Source: Fulvimarina pelagi HTCC2506 (GTDB lineage: Bacteria > Pseudomonadota > Alphaproteobacteria > Rhizobiales > Rhizobiaceae). Taken from it: DNA of 64,000 bases. The stretch covers positions 1,061,839-1,125,838 of the forward strand of contig NZ_DS022272.1 of assembly GCF_000153705.1 (NCBI RefSeq), given 5' to 3'. Within the stretch, counting starts at the first letter, position 1. Each line of letters starts with the position of its first letter. Shown piece by piece: positions 28,109 to 37,063 of this stretch. The translations under genes and the position numbers were made by a program. The notes under the pieces are model-generated. The model was not told where the DNA came from and did no database searches. It was given only the letters and a program-made list of their open reading frames with translations.

Positions 28109-29443
28109 ATGATCGATCGAGTCGGCTTTGCCGCCGAACTTGCCGCCTATGCCGATGCGAACGGTCCGATCACGATCGGGCTCGCCGGCGCCGGCCAGAT
28201 GGGGACCGATATCGTCGTCCAAACGGCCCTGATGGTAGGCTGCCGGGTCGGTGCGATCGCAGCGAACTCGCCGAAGCGTCCAATGGAGGCGATTGCCGTA
28301 GCCGGGTTCGACGACGGGCACGGGATCGTCGCCGAGACACCGGACAGGATCGACGCCGCGATCGAGCGGGGCAGGATCGCAGTGACCGGCGACATCGAAA
28401 GCCTCTGCGCGGCAGGGCGCGTCGATGTGATCGTCGATGCGACTGGAAGTCCGGAAGTAGGGACGCGGCTCGCGCTCGCCGCGATCCGCAACGGCAAGCA
28501 TATCGTCATGCTGAACGTAGAGGCGGATATCACCGTCGGGCGCCTCTTAGCGCGGAAGGCCAAGGCGGCAGGCGTCGTCTATACCGGATCGGCCGGCGAC
28601 GAGCCGGCTTCGACGCTCGAACTGATCTCCTTTGCTCAGACGTTGGGCATGGAGGTGATTGCCGCCGGCAAGGGCAAGAACAATCCGCTGCGCCACGACG
28701 CGGTGCCTGAGCAGTATGAAGACGAGGCGCGCGAACGGGACATGAATGCGCGCATGCTGGTGGAATTCATCGACGGCTCGAAGACCATGGTCGAGATGAC
28801 GGCGATCGCCAACTGCACCGGCCTCGTACCTGACGTACCCGGCATGCACGGACCGGAGGCGACCGCCGATTCGCTGGGTCAGGTGCTGGCGACGAAGGAA
28901 GACGGCGGCATCCTCTCCAAGTCCGGCTGCGTCGACTACACCATCGGCAAGGGTGTGGCGCCGGGCGTCTTCTGCATCGTAAAGCCGCGCCATCCGCGTG
29001 CGATCGAGCGCATGGCGGACCTGAAGGTCGGGCCGGGCCCGTGTTTCAGTCTCATCCGCCCGTTCCATCTGACGAGCCTCGAAACGCCGCTGTCTGCCAT
29101 TCGCGCAGTCTTGCGGGGCGAGCCGGACATGATCCCTGTCGACCGCCCGGTCGCCGAATGCGGCGCCGTCGCCAAACGCGATCTCCAGCCCGGCGAGACC
29201 CTGGGCAAAATCGGCGAGACGCAGTATCGCGGCTTCGCGATGACCTGGGAGGACGGCCGGGACAAGTGCGCGCTGCCGCTGGGGCTGGCCGAGCATTCGA
29301 AGGTGCTGAAGCCGGTGCGGCGCGGCGAGTTGCTGACCCGCGACAATTGCGAAGCAGATGCCGGCCTAACGGTGACGCGGATGCGCGACGAACTCGACAA
29401 GGCTGACGGCTTTGCCGGAACGCGGGTGCATGAGCCTGCCTAG
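28109..29443 (+). CDS. NAD(P)-binding oxidoreductase with SAF domain, DXR-like (DRL) family candidate
   Basis: The 444-residue protein starts with a Rossmann region (ITIGLAGAGQMGTDIVVQ), then VDVIVDATGSPEVGTRLALAAIRNGKHIVMLNVEAD, YTGSAGDEPASTLELISFAQTLG and a C-terminal SAF/antifreeze-like segment (RPVAECGAVAKRDLQPGETLGKIG). It is usually annotated as homoserine-dehydrogenase-like. The architecture fits the DRL family of Brucella, an alternative DXP reductoisomerase in the MEP isoprenoid route. Function is inferred from recalled architecture, and several paralogous DRL-type proteins act in sugar catabolism. AAGGA precedes the ATG. It overlaps the next gene by 14 bases. Confidence 0.78.
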   Translation: MIDRVGFAAELAAYADANGPITIGLAGAGQMGTDIVVQTALMVGCRVGAIAANSPKRPMEAIAVAGFDDGHGIVAETPDRIDAAIERGRIAVTGDIESLCAAGRVDVIVDATGSPEVGTRLALAAIRNGKHIVMLNVEADITVGRLLARKAKAAGVVYTGSAGDEPASTLELISFAQTLGMEVIAAGKGKNNPLRHDAVPEQYEDEARERDMNARMLVEFIDGSKTMVEMTAIANCTGLVPDVPGMHGPEATADSLGQVLATKEDGGILSKSGCVDYTIGKGVAPGVFCIVKPRHPRAIERMADLKVGPGPCFSLIRPFHLTSLETPLSAIRAVLRGEPDMIPVDRPVAECGAVAKRDLQPGETLGKIGETQYRGFAMTWEDGRDKCALPLGLAEHSKVLKPVRRGELLTRDNCEADAGLTVTRMRDELDKADGFAGTRVHEPA

Positions 29444-30176
29444 CGTTAGGCCGCCCGGCACGCTCCGTATCGTTTCCTGGAACATTCACGGCGCGATCGG
29501 ACGGCGGCGACGGCCCAATCCGGAACGGACCATCGCCGAGATCGAGCGGATGGCGCCGGATATCCTCATCCTCCAGGAGGTGGACGGGCGGACGATGTTC
29601 GGGCGCGCGGCGGGGGCGTTCGAATACGTCACCGGCGCACTGTGGGAGCGCTTGCCACGAGAGACGGAGGAACGGGCGAGCCACATCGTAGAGGCACGGA
29701 CGGCGGACTGGCCAAGCGACGATATTGGTAATCTTCTCTGGTCGAGATTTCCAGTTTCGAGCTCGCGGATCATCGACCTGCCGGGCCCGGATATCGAGAA
29801 CCGCAAGGTGATCGAAGCTATCGTCGAGCTCGGCGGGCGGCGGTTGCGGGTGCTCGGCACCCATCTCGCGCTGCTGCCGACGACGCGGCTGAAGCAGGCA
29901 CGGACGATCGTGGATCACCTGACGGGGATCGACCACTTGCCGACGGTTCTCGGCGGCGATCTCAATGAATGGTTTCCGAATGGCTGGGTACATTCGACAC
30001 TGTCATGCCGCCTGCCGAAGGTCCATGCGCCGCGCACCTGGCCAGAGCGCGTTCCGATCGCGCCGCTCGACCGGTTCTACGCCTCGCAGGATGTCGAGAT
30101 TGTCGCTCGCGGGACCGACGCGCGCGCCGGAGTGGCATCGGACCATCGCGCGATCTCCATCGACGTTCGCGTGTGA
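29430..30176 (+). CDS. endonuclease/exonuclease/phosphatase (EEP) family protein
   Basis: 248 residues from ATG 29430, which overlaps the previous stop by 14 bases, implying translational coupling. EEP signatures are LRIVSWNIHGAIG, LILQEVDGR, VLGTHLALLP, VLGGDLNEW and ASDHRAISI, with the metal and catalytic residues (Asn, Glu, His, Asp-x-Asn, Asp-His) all present. Members are divalent-metal phosphodiesterases that act on DNA, phosphoinositides or lipids. The substrate is unknown here. No signal peptide is evident. Confidence 0.9.
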   Translation: MSLPSVRPPGTLRIVSWNIHGAIGRRRRPNPERTIAEIERMAPDILILQEVDGRTMFGRAAGAFEYVTGALWERLPRETEERASHIVEARTADWPSDDIGNLLWSRFPVSSSRIIDLPGPDIENRKVIEAIVELGGRRLRVLGTHLALLPTTRLKQARTIVDHLTGIDHLPTVLGGDLNEWFPNGWVHSTLSCRLPKVHAPRTWPERVPIAPLDRFYASQDVEIVARGTDARAGVASDHRAISIDVRV

Positions 30177-30312
30177 GGTGCATAGCGAGGCGGGTGCGAC
30201 AGGGCAGTTTTGTTTTTTAACCCGAGAAGTCCCGTCCCGTGCGTATCGACGATACGTGACAAACCCTCCACCACGGCAGCGGAAGCGGTCTTCATCGGCA
30301 AGGAGCTATCAA

Positions 30313-30909
30313 ATGACCCCTGACCAACTGCGCGCACTCTACGGCGACATCTCACCGCGTGCTGCAACCAAGGTCATCAAGGCTTTCGACAGGCACTGCC
30401 GAAGCTTCGTTGAGCGGGCGACCTTTCTGGTGCTTGCCACATCGGACGGGACGAACCTCGACGTCTCGCCCAAGGGCGATCCGGCAGGATTCGTCGAGAT
30501 CGAATCGGACAAGACGATGCTGATTCCCGATCGTCCGGGAAACAACCGTATTGACGGTCTCATGAATATTCTCGCCCATCCGAAGGTCGCCGTGGTGCTG
30601 ATGATCCCGACCGTCGCGGAGACGATGCGCGTGAACGGGACGGCGGAAATCCTCGACGATCCGGACATCTGTGGACGGTTCGCCGTGCGCGGGCGATACC
30701 CGAAGACCGTGCTGCGGATCGCGGCGGACGAGGTGTTCATCCATTGCGGCAAGGCGCCGGTGAGGGCCGGTCTATGGGACCCCGAGACCTGGCCGTCGGC
30801 CCGGCCGGTTGCGACGCTGAACGAGATGATTCGCGACCACGCGCGCCTCGACGTCGACAGCATCGAGCAGGCGGATGTCGAGGATCGATATCGCGAAACG
30901 CTTTATTGA
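30313..30909 (+). CDS. FMN-dependent PPOX-type flavoprotein (MSMEG_1061-like)
   Basis: 198 residues from the ATG with AAGGAG seven bases upstream. It has the split-barrel flavin fold of pyridoxamine 5'-phosphate oxidases: FLVLATSDGTNLDVSPKGDPAGFVEI, LIPDRPGNNRIDGLMNIL, VLMIPTVAETMRVNGTAEI and RYPKTVLRIAADEVFIHCGKA. These segments match the MSMEG_1061 subgroup, whose substrate is not established. It is not PdxH, which has a different C-terminus. It lies 136 bases after the EEP gene and may be separately transcribed. Confidence 0.85.
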   Translation: MTPDQLRALYGDISPRAATKVIKAFDRHCRSFVERATFLVLATSDGTNLDVSPKGDPAGFVEIESDKTMLIPDRPGNNRIDGLMNILAHPKVAVVLMIPTVAETMRVNGTAEILDDPDICGRFAVRGRYPKTVLRIAADEVFIHCGKAPVRAGLWDPETWPSARPVATLNEMIRDHARLDVDSIEQADVEDRYRETLY

Positions 30910-31087
30910 GGCGCGTGTCGACTCTACGGCTGCGAAACGTCTGGCGACGCCGCATCGTCCATGGGCCGGGGTCGACTGGGAAGAATTCGTAGAACAGCTC
31001 AGCAGAGAGCGTCGAGGTCGCGACACTTCTGTCCGGCAGCGGACCGCGCGGACGAACATTAGATGATGACTGAACTGAGAGGAAAAC

Positions 31088-31164
<77 letters not shown>

Positions 31165-31300
31165 CCAATTCCGAAAGGCGGCGCATTCGCCGCGTTCGGT
31201 GAGCCCTATCTATGCGAGGGTTCGACGAATGTGAACCCCTCATGACAGGAAATTTCCGGGCCGATGGCTTTTCGGCGCAAGGGCCCGGAGAACGGTCTTC

Positions 31301-31525
31301 TCAGGCGACGATTTCGCCGCGATAGCCGGTGAACCGCGTCTCGTGGATGAACTTGCTCATCACGGCCGAGAGACGCGACTCTTGAGTCTCCGATTCGATC
31401 CCGACATCGGCAAGCTGCTCCTTGTCGAGATCGCTTGTCTGGCGAGGACGGCTGCCAGATTTTGCCTGTTTTTTAGCGGTGGCTGCGGAGCCACCGAAGA
31501 TGACTGTCTTATGATTGAACCACAT
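31301..31525 (-). CDS. small protein divergent from a LysR gene, possible DUF1127 relative
   Basis: A 74-residue protein (MWFNHKTVIFGGSAATAKK...) with AAGGA eight bases before the ATG. The middle segment LDKEQLADVGIESETQESRL loosely resembles the 'hLxDIGL' tail of DUF1127 proteins, but the match is weak and the name is tentative. It lies divergent from a LysR regulator across a perfect dyad (31600-31616), suggesting direct regulation. No membrane segment is present. Confidence 0.6.
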   Translation of the reverse strand: MWFNHKTVIFGGSAATAKKQAKSGSRPRQTSDLDKEQLADVGIESETQESRLSAVMSKFIHETRFTGYRGEIVA

Positions 31526-31599
31526 CGCCCAAATCCTTAGCTGTGTGCCTGCTGGACGCGCATGTAGGCGTCGCAATTCGTTGAAGCCAACGAAAAGAT

Positions 31600-31616
31600 T
31601 GCATAGGTCCTATGCA
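31600..31616. promoter_or_regulatory. perfect dyad operator candidate between two divergent genes
   Basis: TGCATAGG-T-CCTATGCA has 8-base arms that are exact inverted repeats around one central base. It is placed 75 bases upstream of the small gene and 45 bases upstream of the LysR gene, where a LysR-type regulator would bind to control itself and its divergent target. Arm spacing is compatible with the T-N11-A LysR pattern. Confidence 0.6.
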
Positions 31617-31660
31617 TGAAATTCAATCATCAGGAGCTCTGGCGTTAACCGGAAGTTAAT

Positions 31661-32560
31661 ATGGTTCATCCCAGCTTCGTCATCGAGACCGAGGTCGCAC
31701 AGACCCTCGTCGCGATCTACGAGACCCACAGCTTCACACGGGCCGCCGACCGGATAGGGCGAACGCCCTCGGCGGTCAGCGTGCAGGTGAAAAAGCTCGA
31801 GACCGTACTCGAACGCGAACTCTTTACACGCCACGGACGTTCGGTGACGCCGACGCCCGATGGCGACGTGCTCTGCGGCTATGCGCGGCGTATGCTCGCG
31901 CTCAACGCCGAGGCAATCGCGCATTTCGCCACCAGTTCGATGGAGGGCCGGATCGTGTTCGGCGCGCCGGACGATATCGGCCATATCGCGATCCCGCAGA
32001 TCCTTCAGCGCTTTGCCGCCACCCATCCGCAGGTCGAGATCGACGTGCGCCTGCGCACCAGCGACGAACTGCGCCGGCTGCTCGATGATGGGCGGCTCGA
32101 TCTCGCGGTGGTCTCGTGCGAGCACTATGGCGCGCGCGACTACAAGGTGATCCATACCGAGGAACTGGTCTGGGCCGGGCTGAAGCACGGTTATGCCGTC
32201 GAGCGCGAACCGCTGCCGTTGGCACTTGCCCGCACCGGCTGCGCCTGGCGCGAGCGTGCCCTGAAGGCTCTCGAAAAGGCCGGACGGAGCTTCCGGATCG
32301 CCTATTCCAGCGAACATACCCAGCCGCAGATCGCGGCCGTCCTCGCCGACCTCGCCATCGCTGTCCTGCCGGAAAGCCACGTGGCGCCGCCGCTGCGCCG
32401 GCTGGGTGTGGACGAAGGGCTGCCGCCGCTCGCGCGCTATGAGGTGGCGCTCCTGAAGCGAGAAGATCCGAGCGAGGCGGTCGAGGCGCTGGCCGAGGTC
32501 GTTGCCAATAGTTTTGCGGATGGGACCTGGTCGGATACGAGCCCGCTGACCGCGGCCTGA
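31661..32560 (+). CDS. LysR-family transcriptional regulator
   Basis: 299 residues with a LysR winged helix (QTLVAIYETHSFTRAADRIGRTPSAVSVQVKKLETVLERELF) and a substrate-binding domain beginning IVFGAPDDIGHIAIPQILQRFAATHPQVEIDV. The effector-domain lead FGAPDDIG.. occurs in LrhA-like LysR proteins that often regulate motility or small regulators. GGAAG precedes the ATG. It is divergent from the small protein, a layout resembling VtlR-type regulators that control small DUF1127 genes. That comparison is an inference. Confidence 0.92.
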   Translation: MVHPSFVIETEVAQTLVAIYETHSFTRAADRIGRTPSAVSVQVKKLETVLERELFTRHGRSVTPTPDGDVLCGYARRMLALNAEAIAHFATSSMEGRIVFGAPDDIGHIAIPQILQRFAATHPQVEIDVRLRTSDELRRLLDDGRLDLAVVSCEHYGARDYKVIHTEELVWAGLKHGYAVEREPLPLALARTGCAWRERALKALEKAGRSFRIAYSSEHTQPQIAAVLADLAIAVLPESHVAPPLRRLGVDEGLPPLARYEVALLKREDPSEAVEALAEVVANSFADGTWSDTSPLTAA

Positions 32561-32598
32561 CATCGACCTTCGACTTTCGAAGCCGACCGGGCGGAGCT

Positions 32599-33774
32599 TC
32601 AGCGGCAATAGGGGCCGCTGGATCGGGCGGCGAGATCGAAGTGGAAGTGGTTGGCGTGGTCGGCGTCCGTGCCGGGCCCGAGCACCGTCGTGAACGGCCC
32701 ACATGCGGCGGCGCGAACCGCATCTAGGAAACGGCCTTCAGGCGAATTCGGGTCGGCGGCGGAGACAGCGACTTCACCGTCCTCGAAAACGAAGGCGCCG
32801 ATGTCGATCGCGGCGCCGCGAGCGTGTTCGGAGATCTTTTCGCCCGATCCGCGATTGCGGCAGACATAGGTCGATACGCGCGCGATACCGGTGAGTGTGC
32901 GATCGGGAAGGTACTCGCTCGCTGCGGGGGCGACGGCGTCGGTGATCCAATCTTCCAGGGCATCGACAACCGGACACCACATGCGGTTCTGGGTTCGTAC
33001 CTCGACACCGTTCGAGAGCGCCGAGACGGAGACCGGGCGCAGGACTCCGCAGCTGCCAGAGTTGATTGAAGTGCCAGTTTCGAAGGTGACACCGAGCTCT
33101 GTCAGTCGCGCCTCGCAAGCTTCGGACGCAAGGAGCGCTTTGGCGGCGCGAACGGCGGCGGCGGGAGAGACCGGCTGGAGCTTTGATTCGGATGGGCTGG
33201 GCAGGGCGTCGCGCGGCGACGGCGCTGCGGATGCGTCCGACACTGTCGGCGAGGGAGTTGGTCCAGAAGCCGGTTCGTCGGGACGGGCTTCCGGCAGCGG
33301 CACGGCGTCCGAATCGACTGAGGTTGCCTCTGGCGTTTCGACCGGCGTCGCAGCGTCGTCGCCCGAGGTCTCGGACTGTGGTGTCGTTGGTGAGTCGGTG
33401 GTGTCGCGTTCGGTCGCTTCAGTTTCTGCGGAGCTGGCCGGGTCGATTGCCGGAAGCGCGGCTGCAGGCGATGTGGATGGCGTTTCTGGATCTGGATCTG
33501 CCGGTGCGCTTGTGGGATCGGCCGCAGTCGTTGCCGGGCTCGCCGGGGCACCGTCAACCTCGATCTCCGTGCCGTTCGCGGCGCGGCTGTTTGCCTCGTT
33601 GACCGATCGCGGATCGGCAGCGGCAGGAGTGGAGGTGGTCTCCTCGGTGTTTGCGAGGTCAGCCGCCTCGTCGGGGCGCGCCTCGGGGCGCGGGACGGTC
33701 TCGCCTGCGTCTTGAGCGAAGCTTCCTCCGGCGAGTGCGAAGCAGAGCATGAGAGACGGCAGGATGAGGCGCAT
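32599..33774 (-). CDS. secreted extensin-like C-terminal domain protein with long low-complexity linker
   Basis: 391 residues. A signal peptide (residues 1-20, ends SFAQ) is followed by a Ser/Thr/Pro/Glu-rich repetitive linker to about residue 200. The Extensin-like_C domain (PF06904) comes next: ALLASEACEARLTELGVTFE, GSCGVLRPVSV, CPVVDALEDWI, STYVCRNRGSGEKISEHARGAAIDIGAF, and a final HANHFHFDLA with conserved His/Asp residues. Bacterial proteins of this family are thought to be periplasmic or cell-wall-associated and have an M15-peptidase-like HxxxxxxxD and HxH arrangement, suggesting peptidoglycan action, which is unproven. Confidence 0.86.
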   Translation of the reverse strand: MRLILPSLMLCFALAGGSFAQDAGETVPRPEARPDEAADLANTEETTSTPAAADPRSVNEANSRAANGTEIEVDGAPASPATTAADPTSAPADPDPETPSTSPAAALPAIDPASSAETEATERDTTDSPTTPQSETSGDDAATPVETPEATSVDSDAVPLPEARPDEPASGPTPSPTVSDASAAPSPRDALPSPSESKLQPVSPAAAVRAAKALLASEACEARLTELGVTFETGTSINSGSCGVLRPVSVSALSNGVEVRTQNRMWCPVVDALEDWITDAVAPAASEYLPDRTLTGIARVSTYVCRNRGSGEKISEHARGAAIDIGAFVFEDGEVAVSAADPNSPEGRFLDAVRAAACGPFTTVLGPGTDADHANHFHFDLAARSSGPYCR

Positions 33775-33855
33775 GATGGGATCGGTCCCGTTGATCGATG
33801 ACTGAAAGCTCCGATCAATTGATGTTGGTTTTGCGGCACTTAGCTGAGCAGAAGC

Positions 33856-34464
33856 TCAGTCGAGCACCCGCCGGGCCCTGAAAAGGCGGGCGAGGAAGGT
33901 GACAGCGGTGAGCAGCGCGAACAGGGCGGCGAGCTGTGGGAAAAAGCCCGGAAACAGGCAGAAAAGCGCGAAGAAGAGGAAGGTTTCGGAACCTTCCATC
34001 AGCCCTTCGGTGAAGGCGAGCGCCTTGCCGCCGCGGGCGGCTTCGTCGGCCTTTCCCTGCTTTTCGAGCATTAAGGCGAGCGCGAGGACGCTGCCTCCAT
34101 TGGCGTAAAAGGTGAGGAGCAGCACTGCACCGGCGACCGCGTTCTGCCCCGGATCGGCGACGACGAAAGCGAGCGGGATCGCGCCGTAGAAGACGAAGTC
34201 GAGGACGATGTCGAGCATGCCGCCGAAATCGGTCTTGCGGGTCAGCCGTGCGACGGCGCCGTCCAGACCGTCGCAGAGGCGCGAAATGCCGCCAACGACG
34301 AGACCGGCGATGTAATGTTCCGAAGCGATGAGCACTGCGGCAACGAGGCCGACCGCCAGCCCAACCAGCGTGACCGCGTTCGCAGTCGCGCCGAACGCAA
34401 CGAGCCGAGTAGCGAGGCTGTCGATGACCGGGTCGATTCGTTTGCGCAGAGTAGCGTCGAGCAT
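33856..34464 (-). CDS. CDP-alcohol phosphatidyltransferase family membrane protein
   Basis: 202 residues with five to six hydrophobic segments and the family signature [25 protein letters not shown] (DG-x2-AR-x7-G-x3-D-x3-D, one residue shorter between AR and G than usual). It transfers a phosphatidyl group from CDP-diacylglycerol, or a related CDP-alcohol, to an acceptor in the inner membrane. The acceptor cannot be read from the sequence. Similar alphaproteobacterial proteins are generally labelled as putative phosphatidylglycerophosphate/cardiolipin-related. It is divergent from apaG. Confidence 0.87.
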   Translation of the reverse strand: MLDATLRKRIDPVIDSLATRLVAFGATANAVTLVGLAVGLVAAVLIASEHYIAGLVVGGISRLCDGLDGAVARLTRKTDFGGMLDIVLDFVFYGAIPLAFVVADPGQNAVAGAVLLLTFYANGGSVLALALMLEKQGKADEAARGGKALAFTEGLMEGSETFLFFALFCLFPGFFPQLAALFALLTAVTFLARLFRARRVLD

Positions 34465-34644
34465 GGGTCTTCGAGATCCGCGTGTCGTGGTGGCGTTGAT
34501 CCTAGCCCGAGCCGCGCACCGGCGTCATCCGCCCTGTCCAGAACCGGTGGCTTGAGCAGGAGACGACGGGTCGCCAGTGCTGCCAAAGCCTCTATCTGCG
34601 AGAACCAAACGAACAGGCTCACACGCGCCCGCACGAACGGACCA

Positions 34645-35040
34645 ATGTATCAGCTCAGAACCGACGACATTCTTGTATCTGTGACACCGCATTACCTGGC
34701 CGAACAATCCGAGCCTAGCGAGGGGCGCTATGTCTGGGCCTATACGATCTCGATCGAGAACCTTGGCGAAGAGACGGTGCAACTGATCGATCGCTTTTGG
34801 CGGATCACCGATGCGAACGGAAACGTACAGGAGGTTGCTGGGCCCGGCGTCGTCGGCGATCAGCCAGTCATAGCACCGGGCGACAGTTACACCTATACCT
34901 CCGGCTGCCCGCTGCCGACGCCTTCCGGCATCATGCAGGGTCATTACGGTATGCGTGACAGCGAGGGGCAGCGCTTCAAGGTCGACGTGCCGGCCTTTTC
35001 GCTGGACCTGCCGCAAAAGGGTCGGCGGACGCTGAACTGA
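34645..35040 (+). CDS. apaG: ApaG domain protein
   Basis: 131 residues, fibronectin-III-like ApaG fold: [97 protein letters not shown]. The GxGVxGxxPxI..G..Y.Y.SG core is diagnostic. ApaG affects Co2+/Mg2+ efflux, and its molecular role is unresolved. The start MYQLRTDD is family-consistent. It is a single gene, convergent with hslO. Confidence 0.93.
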   Translation: MYQLRTDDILVSVTPHYLAEQSEPSEGRYVWAYTISIENLGEETVQLIDRFWRITDANGNVQEVAGPGVVGDQPVIAPGDSYTYTSGCPLPTPSGIMQGHYGMRDSEGQRFKVDVPAFSLDLPQKGRRTLN

Positions 35041-35085
35041 AAGAGCACGAATGCGATGTGGTCCGTGCCCTGCAGTTTACCTGGG

Positions 35086-36096
35086 TTATGCAGATTTGGA
35101 CTGATTCTCGAATTCCGCTGGATCGAAAACGTATTCCGAGGAGCAGAACTCACAGGTGACCTCGATCTTTCCGTGTTCGATGCTCTCTTTGAACTCCTCT
35201 TCAGAGAAGCTTTCGAGTACCGTGCGGATACGTTCGCGCGAGCAGGAACAGTCGTCGACCACGTCGTTGGCGGGGAATACACGCACGCCGCGCTCGTGGA
35301 ACAAACGATAGAGTAGCCGCTCGACGCCGATCTCCGGATCCGTGAGTTCCGACGCATCGACCGTGTCGACGAGGGCGCGGGTTTCGAGCCATGTATCGTC
35401 GAACTCGATGGTGCCGCCGATCTCGTCGCTGCCTTCAGGTGCATCACCGCCCGGCAGATCGGGCATACGCATCCGCTCCGGCGCTTCCGGGAGGAACTGG
35501 ACGACCATGCCGCCAGCGCGCCAGGTTTCGGTGAAACCGTTCTCGCCGCGCCGTGCGATGCGCGCGACGGCGAGCTTCACCGTAGTCGGGATCTGCTCGG
35601 ACTGGCGGAAATAGGATTCGGCCACCTCTTCCATCGACGCGCCGTTCAATTCGACGATGCCCTGATAGCGCTGAGTATATTCGCCCTGATCGACGGTGAG
35701 CGCGAGGATACCCTGGCCAAGCAGTGCCTCAGGTGACGTCGCGCCGCTCTCGATCGCCGCTGCGAACTTATCCTCGTTGTAACGGGCGTATGCGCGCACG
35801 GAGGAGGGCGTCGTGAAGTCGACCACGAGGAGGTCGACCGCGCCGTCCGTCTGGGTCTGGGCAATGAACTTGCCGTCGAATTTCAACGAGGTGCCGAGAA
35901 GAACCGTGAGCACAATCGCCTCGGCGAGCAAACGCGCGACCGGCTCGGGATAGTCGTGCCGCTCGAGGATGCTGTCGAGCATAGGACCGAGCTGTACGGC
36001 GCGGCCGCGTGCATCGAGCGGCTCGACGTGGAACGGCACGACGGCGTCGTCGCCAGCGAATGTAATCTCGGAGAGCGTGGTTTCCTGATCTGCCAT
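35086..36096 (-). CDS. hslO: redox-regulated holdase chaperone Hsp33
   Basis: 336 residues from ATG 36096, where AGGAGG lies nine bases upstream. A zinc-binding redox switch is visible at the C-terminus: Cys283-x-Cys285 (DDCSCSR) and Cys315-x2-Cys318 (CEFCSS). When these oxidise, zinc is lost and the chaperone activates. N-terminal domain segments (LLGQGILALTVDQGEYTQRYQGIVEL) are typical. It starts 13 bases after the argF stop, so hslO is the third gene of an argD-argF-hslO operon. Confidence 0.95.
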   Translation of the reverse strand: MADQETTLSEITFAGDDAVVPFHVEPLDARGRAVQLGPMLDSILERHDYPEPVARLLAEAIVLTVLLGTSLKFDGKFIAQTQTDGAVDLLVVDFTTPSSVRAYARYNEDKFAAAIESGATSPEALLGQGILALTVDQGEYTQRYQGIVELNGASMEEVAESYFRQSEQIPTTVKLAVARIARRGENGFTETWRAGGMVVQFLPEAPERMRMPDLPGGDAPEGSDEIGGTIEFDDTWLETRALVDTVDASELTDPEIGVERLLYRLFHERGVRVFPANDVVDDCSCSRERIRTVLESFSEEEFKESIEHGKIEVTCEFCSSEYVFDPAEFENQSKSA

Positions 36097-36109
36097 AAGG
36101 TCAGGCCTC

Positions 36110-37045
36110 CTATGCGAGCCCCAATTTGCCGTCCTGAAGCGATCCGAATACCCATGCGATGATAGACTTCTGCGCATGTAGACGGTTTTCAGCCTCATCG
36201 AAGACCACCGATTGCGGCCCATCCATGACGCCATCGGTGACCTCCTCGCCGCGATGCGCCGGGAGGCAATGCATGAAAAGAGCTTCGGATTTCGCATGAC
36301 GCATCAGGTTCTCGTTGACCTGATAGGGCATGAACACGTTATGGCCGCGCGCCTGAGCTTCGCGGCCCATGGATACCCAGGTATCGGTGATCACGCAGTC
36401 CGCACCGTTCACCGCTTCGACCGGGTCGGTCGTAGTTAGGATTTCGGCGCCCTCGTTTCGAGCCCAGGTGACGAAGCGTGCATCAGCTTCCGAGCCTTCC
36501 GGGGTTGCGATGGTCATCTTGAACTCGAACCGGGCAGCCGCTTCGATCCACGATGCGGTGACGTTGTTCCCGTCACCGACCCAAGCGAAGGTCTTGCCTT
36601 TTACAGGGCCGCGCTTCTCCTCGAAAGTGAGGATGTCGGCCATGATCTGGCAGGGATGCGTATCGTCGGTGAGGCCGTTGATGACGGGCACCGTCGCGCT
36701 TTCGGCAAGCTCCAGAAGCCGCGCATGTTCGGTGGTTCTGATCATGATCGCGTCGACATAACGTGACATGACCTTGGCCGTGTCGGCGATCGTCTCGGAG
36801 CGGCCAAGTTGCATCTCGGTGCCCGAGAGAAACAGCGTCTCTCCGCCGAGCTGACGCATACCGACGTCGAAAGAGACACGGGTTCGGGTCGAAGGCTTGT
36901 CGAAGATCATCGCCAGGACCTTGCCTTCGAGCGGTTTGGCTTGCCGCCCGTCGAGCGTCTTGCGATGCATCGCGTCGGCGATGATGGTCCGAAGGTCGCT
37001 GCTATCGACGGCAGCGATATCGAGGAAGTGCTTCACTGGGCTCAT
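36110..37045 (-). CDS. argF: ornithine carbamoyltransferase
   Basis: 311 residues, normal length. Converts ornithine and carbamoyl phosphate to citrulline in arginine synthesis. The carbamoyl-phosphate motif [17 protein letters not shown], the [11 protein letters not shown] loop and the [11 protein letters not shown] ornithine-site motif are all present. It lies 18 bases downstream of argD and 13 bases upstream of hslO on the same strand. Confidence 0.97.
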   Translation of the reverse strand: MSPVKHFLDIAAVDSSDLRTIIADAMHRKTLDGRQAKPLEGKVLAMIFDKPSTRTRVSFDVGMRQLGGETLFLSGTEMQLGRSETIADTAKVMSRYVDAIMIRTTEHARLLELAESATVPVINGLTDDTHPCQIMADILTFEEKRGPVKGKTFAWVGDGNNVTASWIEAAARFEFKMTIATPEGSEADARFVTWARNEGAEILTTTDPVEAVNGADCVITDTWVSMGREAQARGHNVFMPYQVNENLMRHAKSEALFMHCLPAHRGEEVTDGVMDGPQSVVFDEAENRLHAQKSIIAWVFGSLQDGKLGLA

Positions 37046-37063
37046 TTTCGAATCGTGCGGCGC

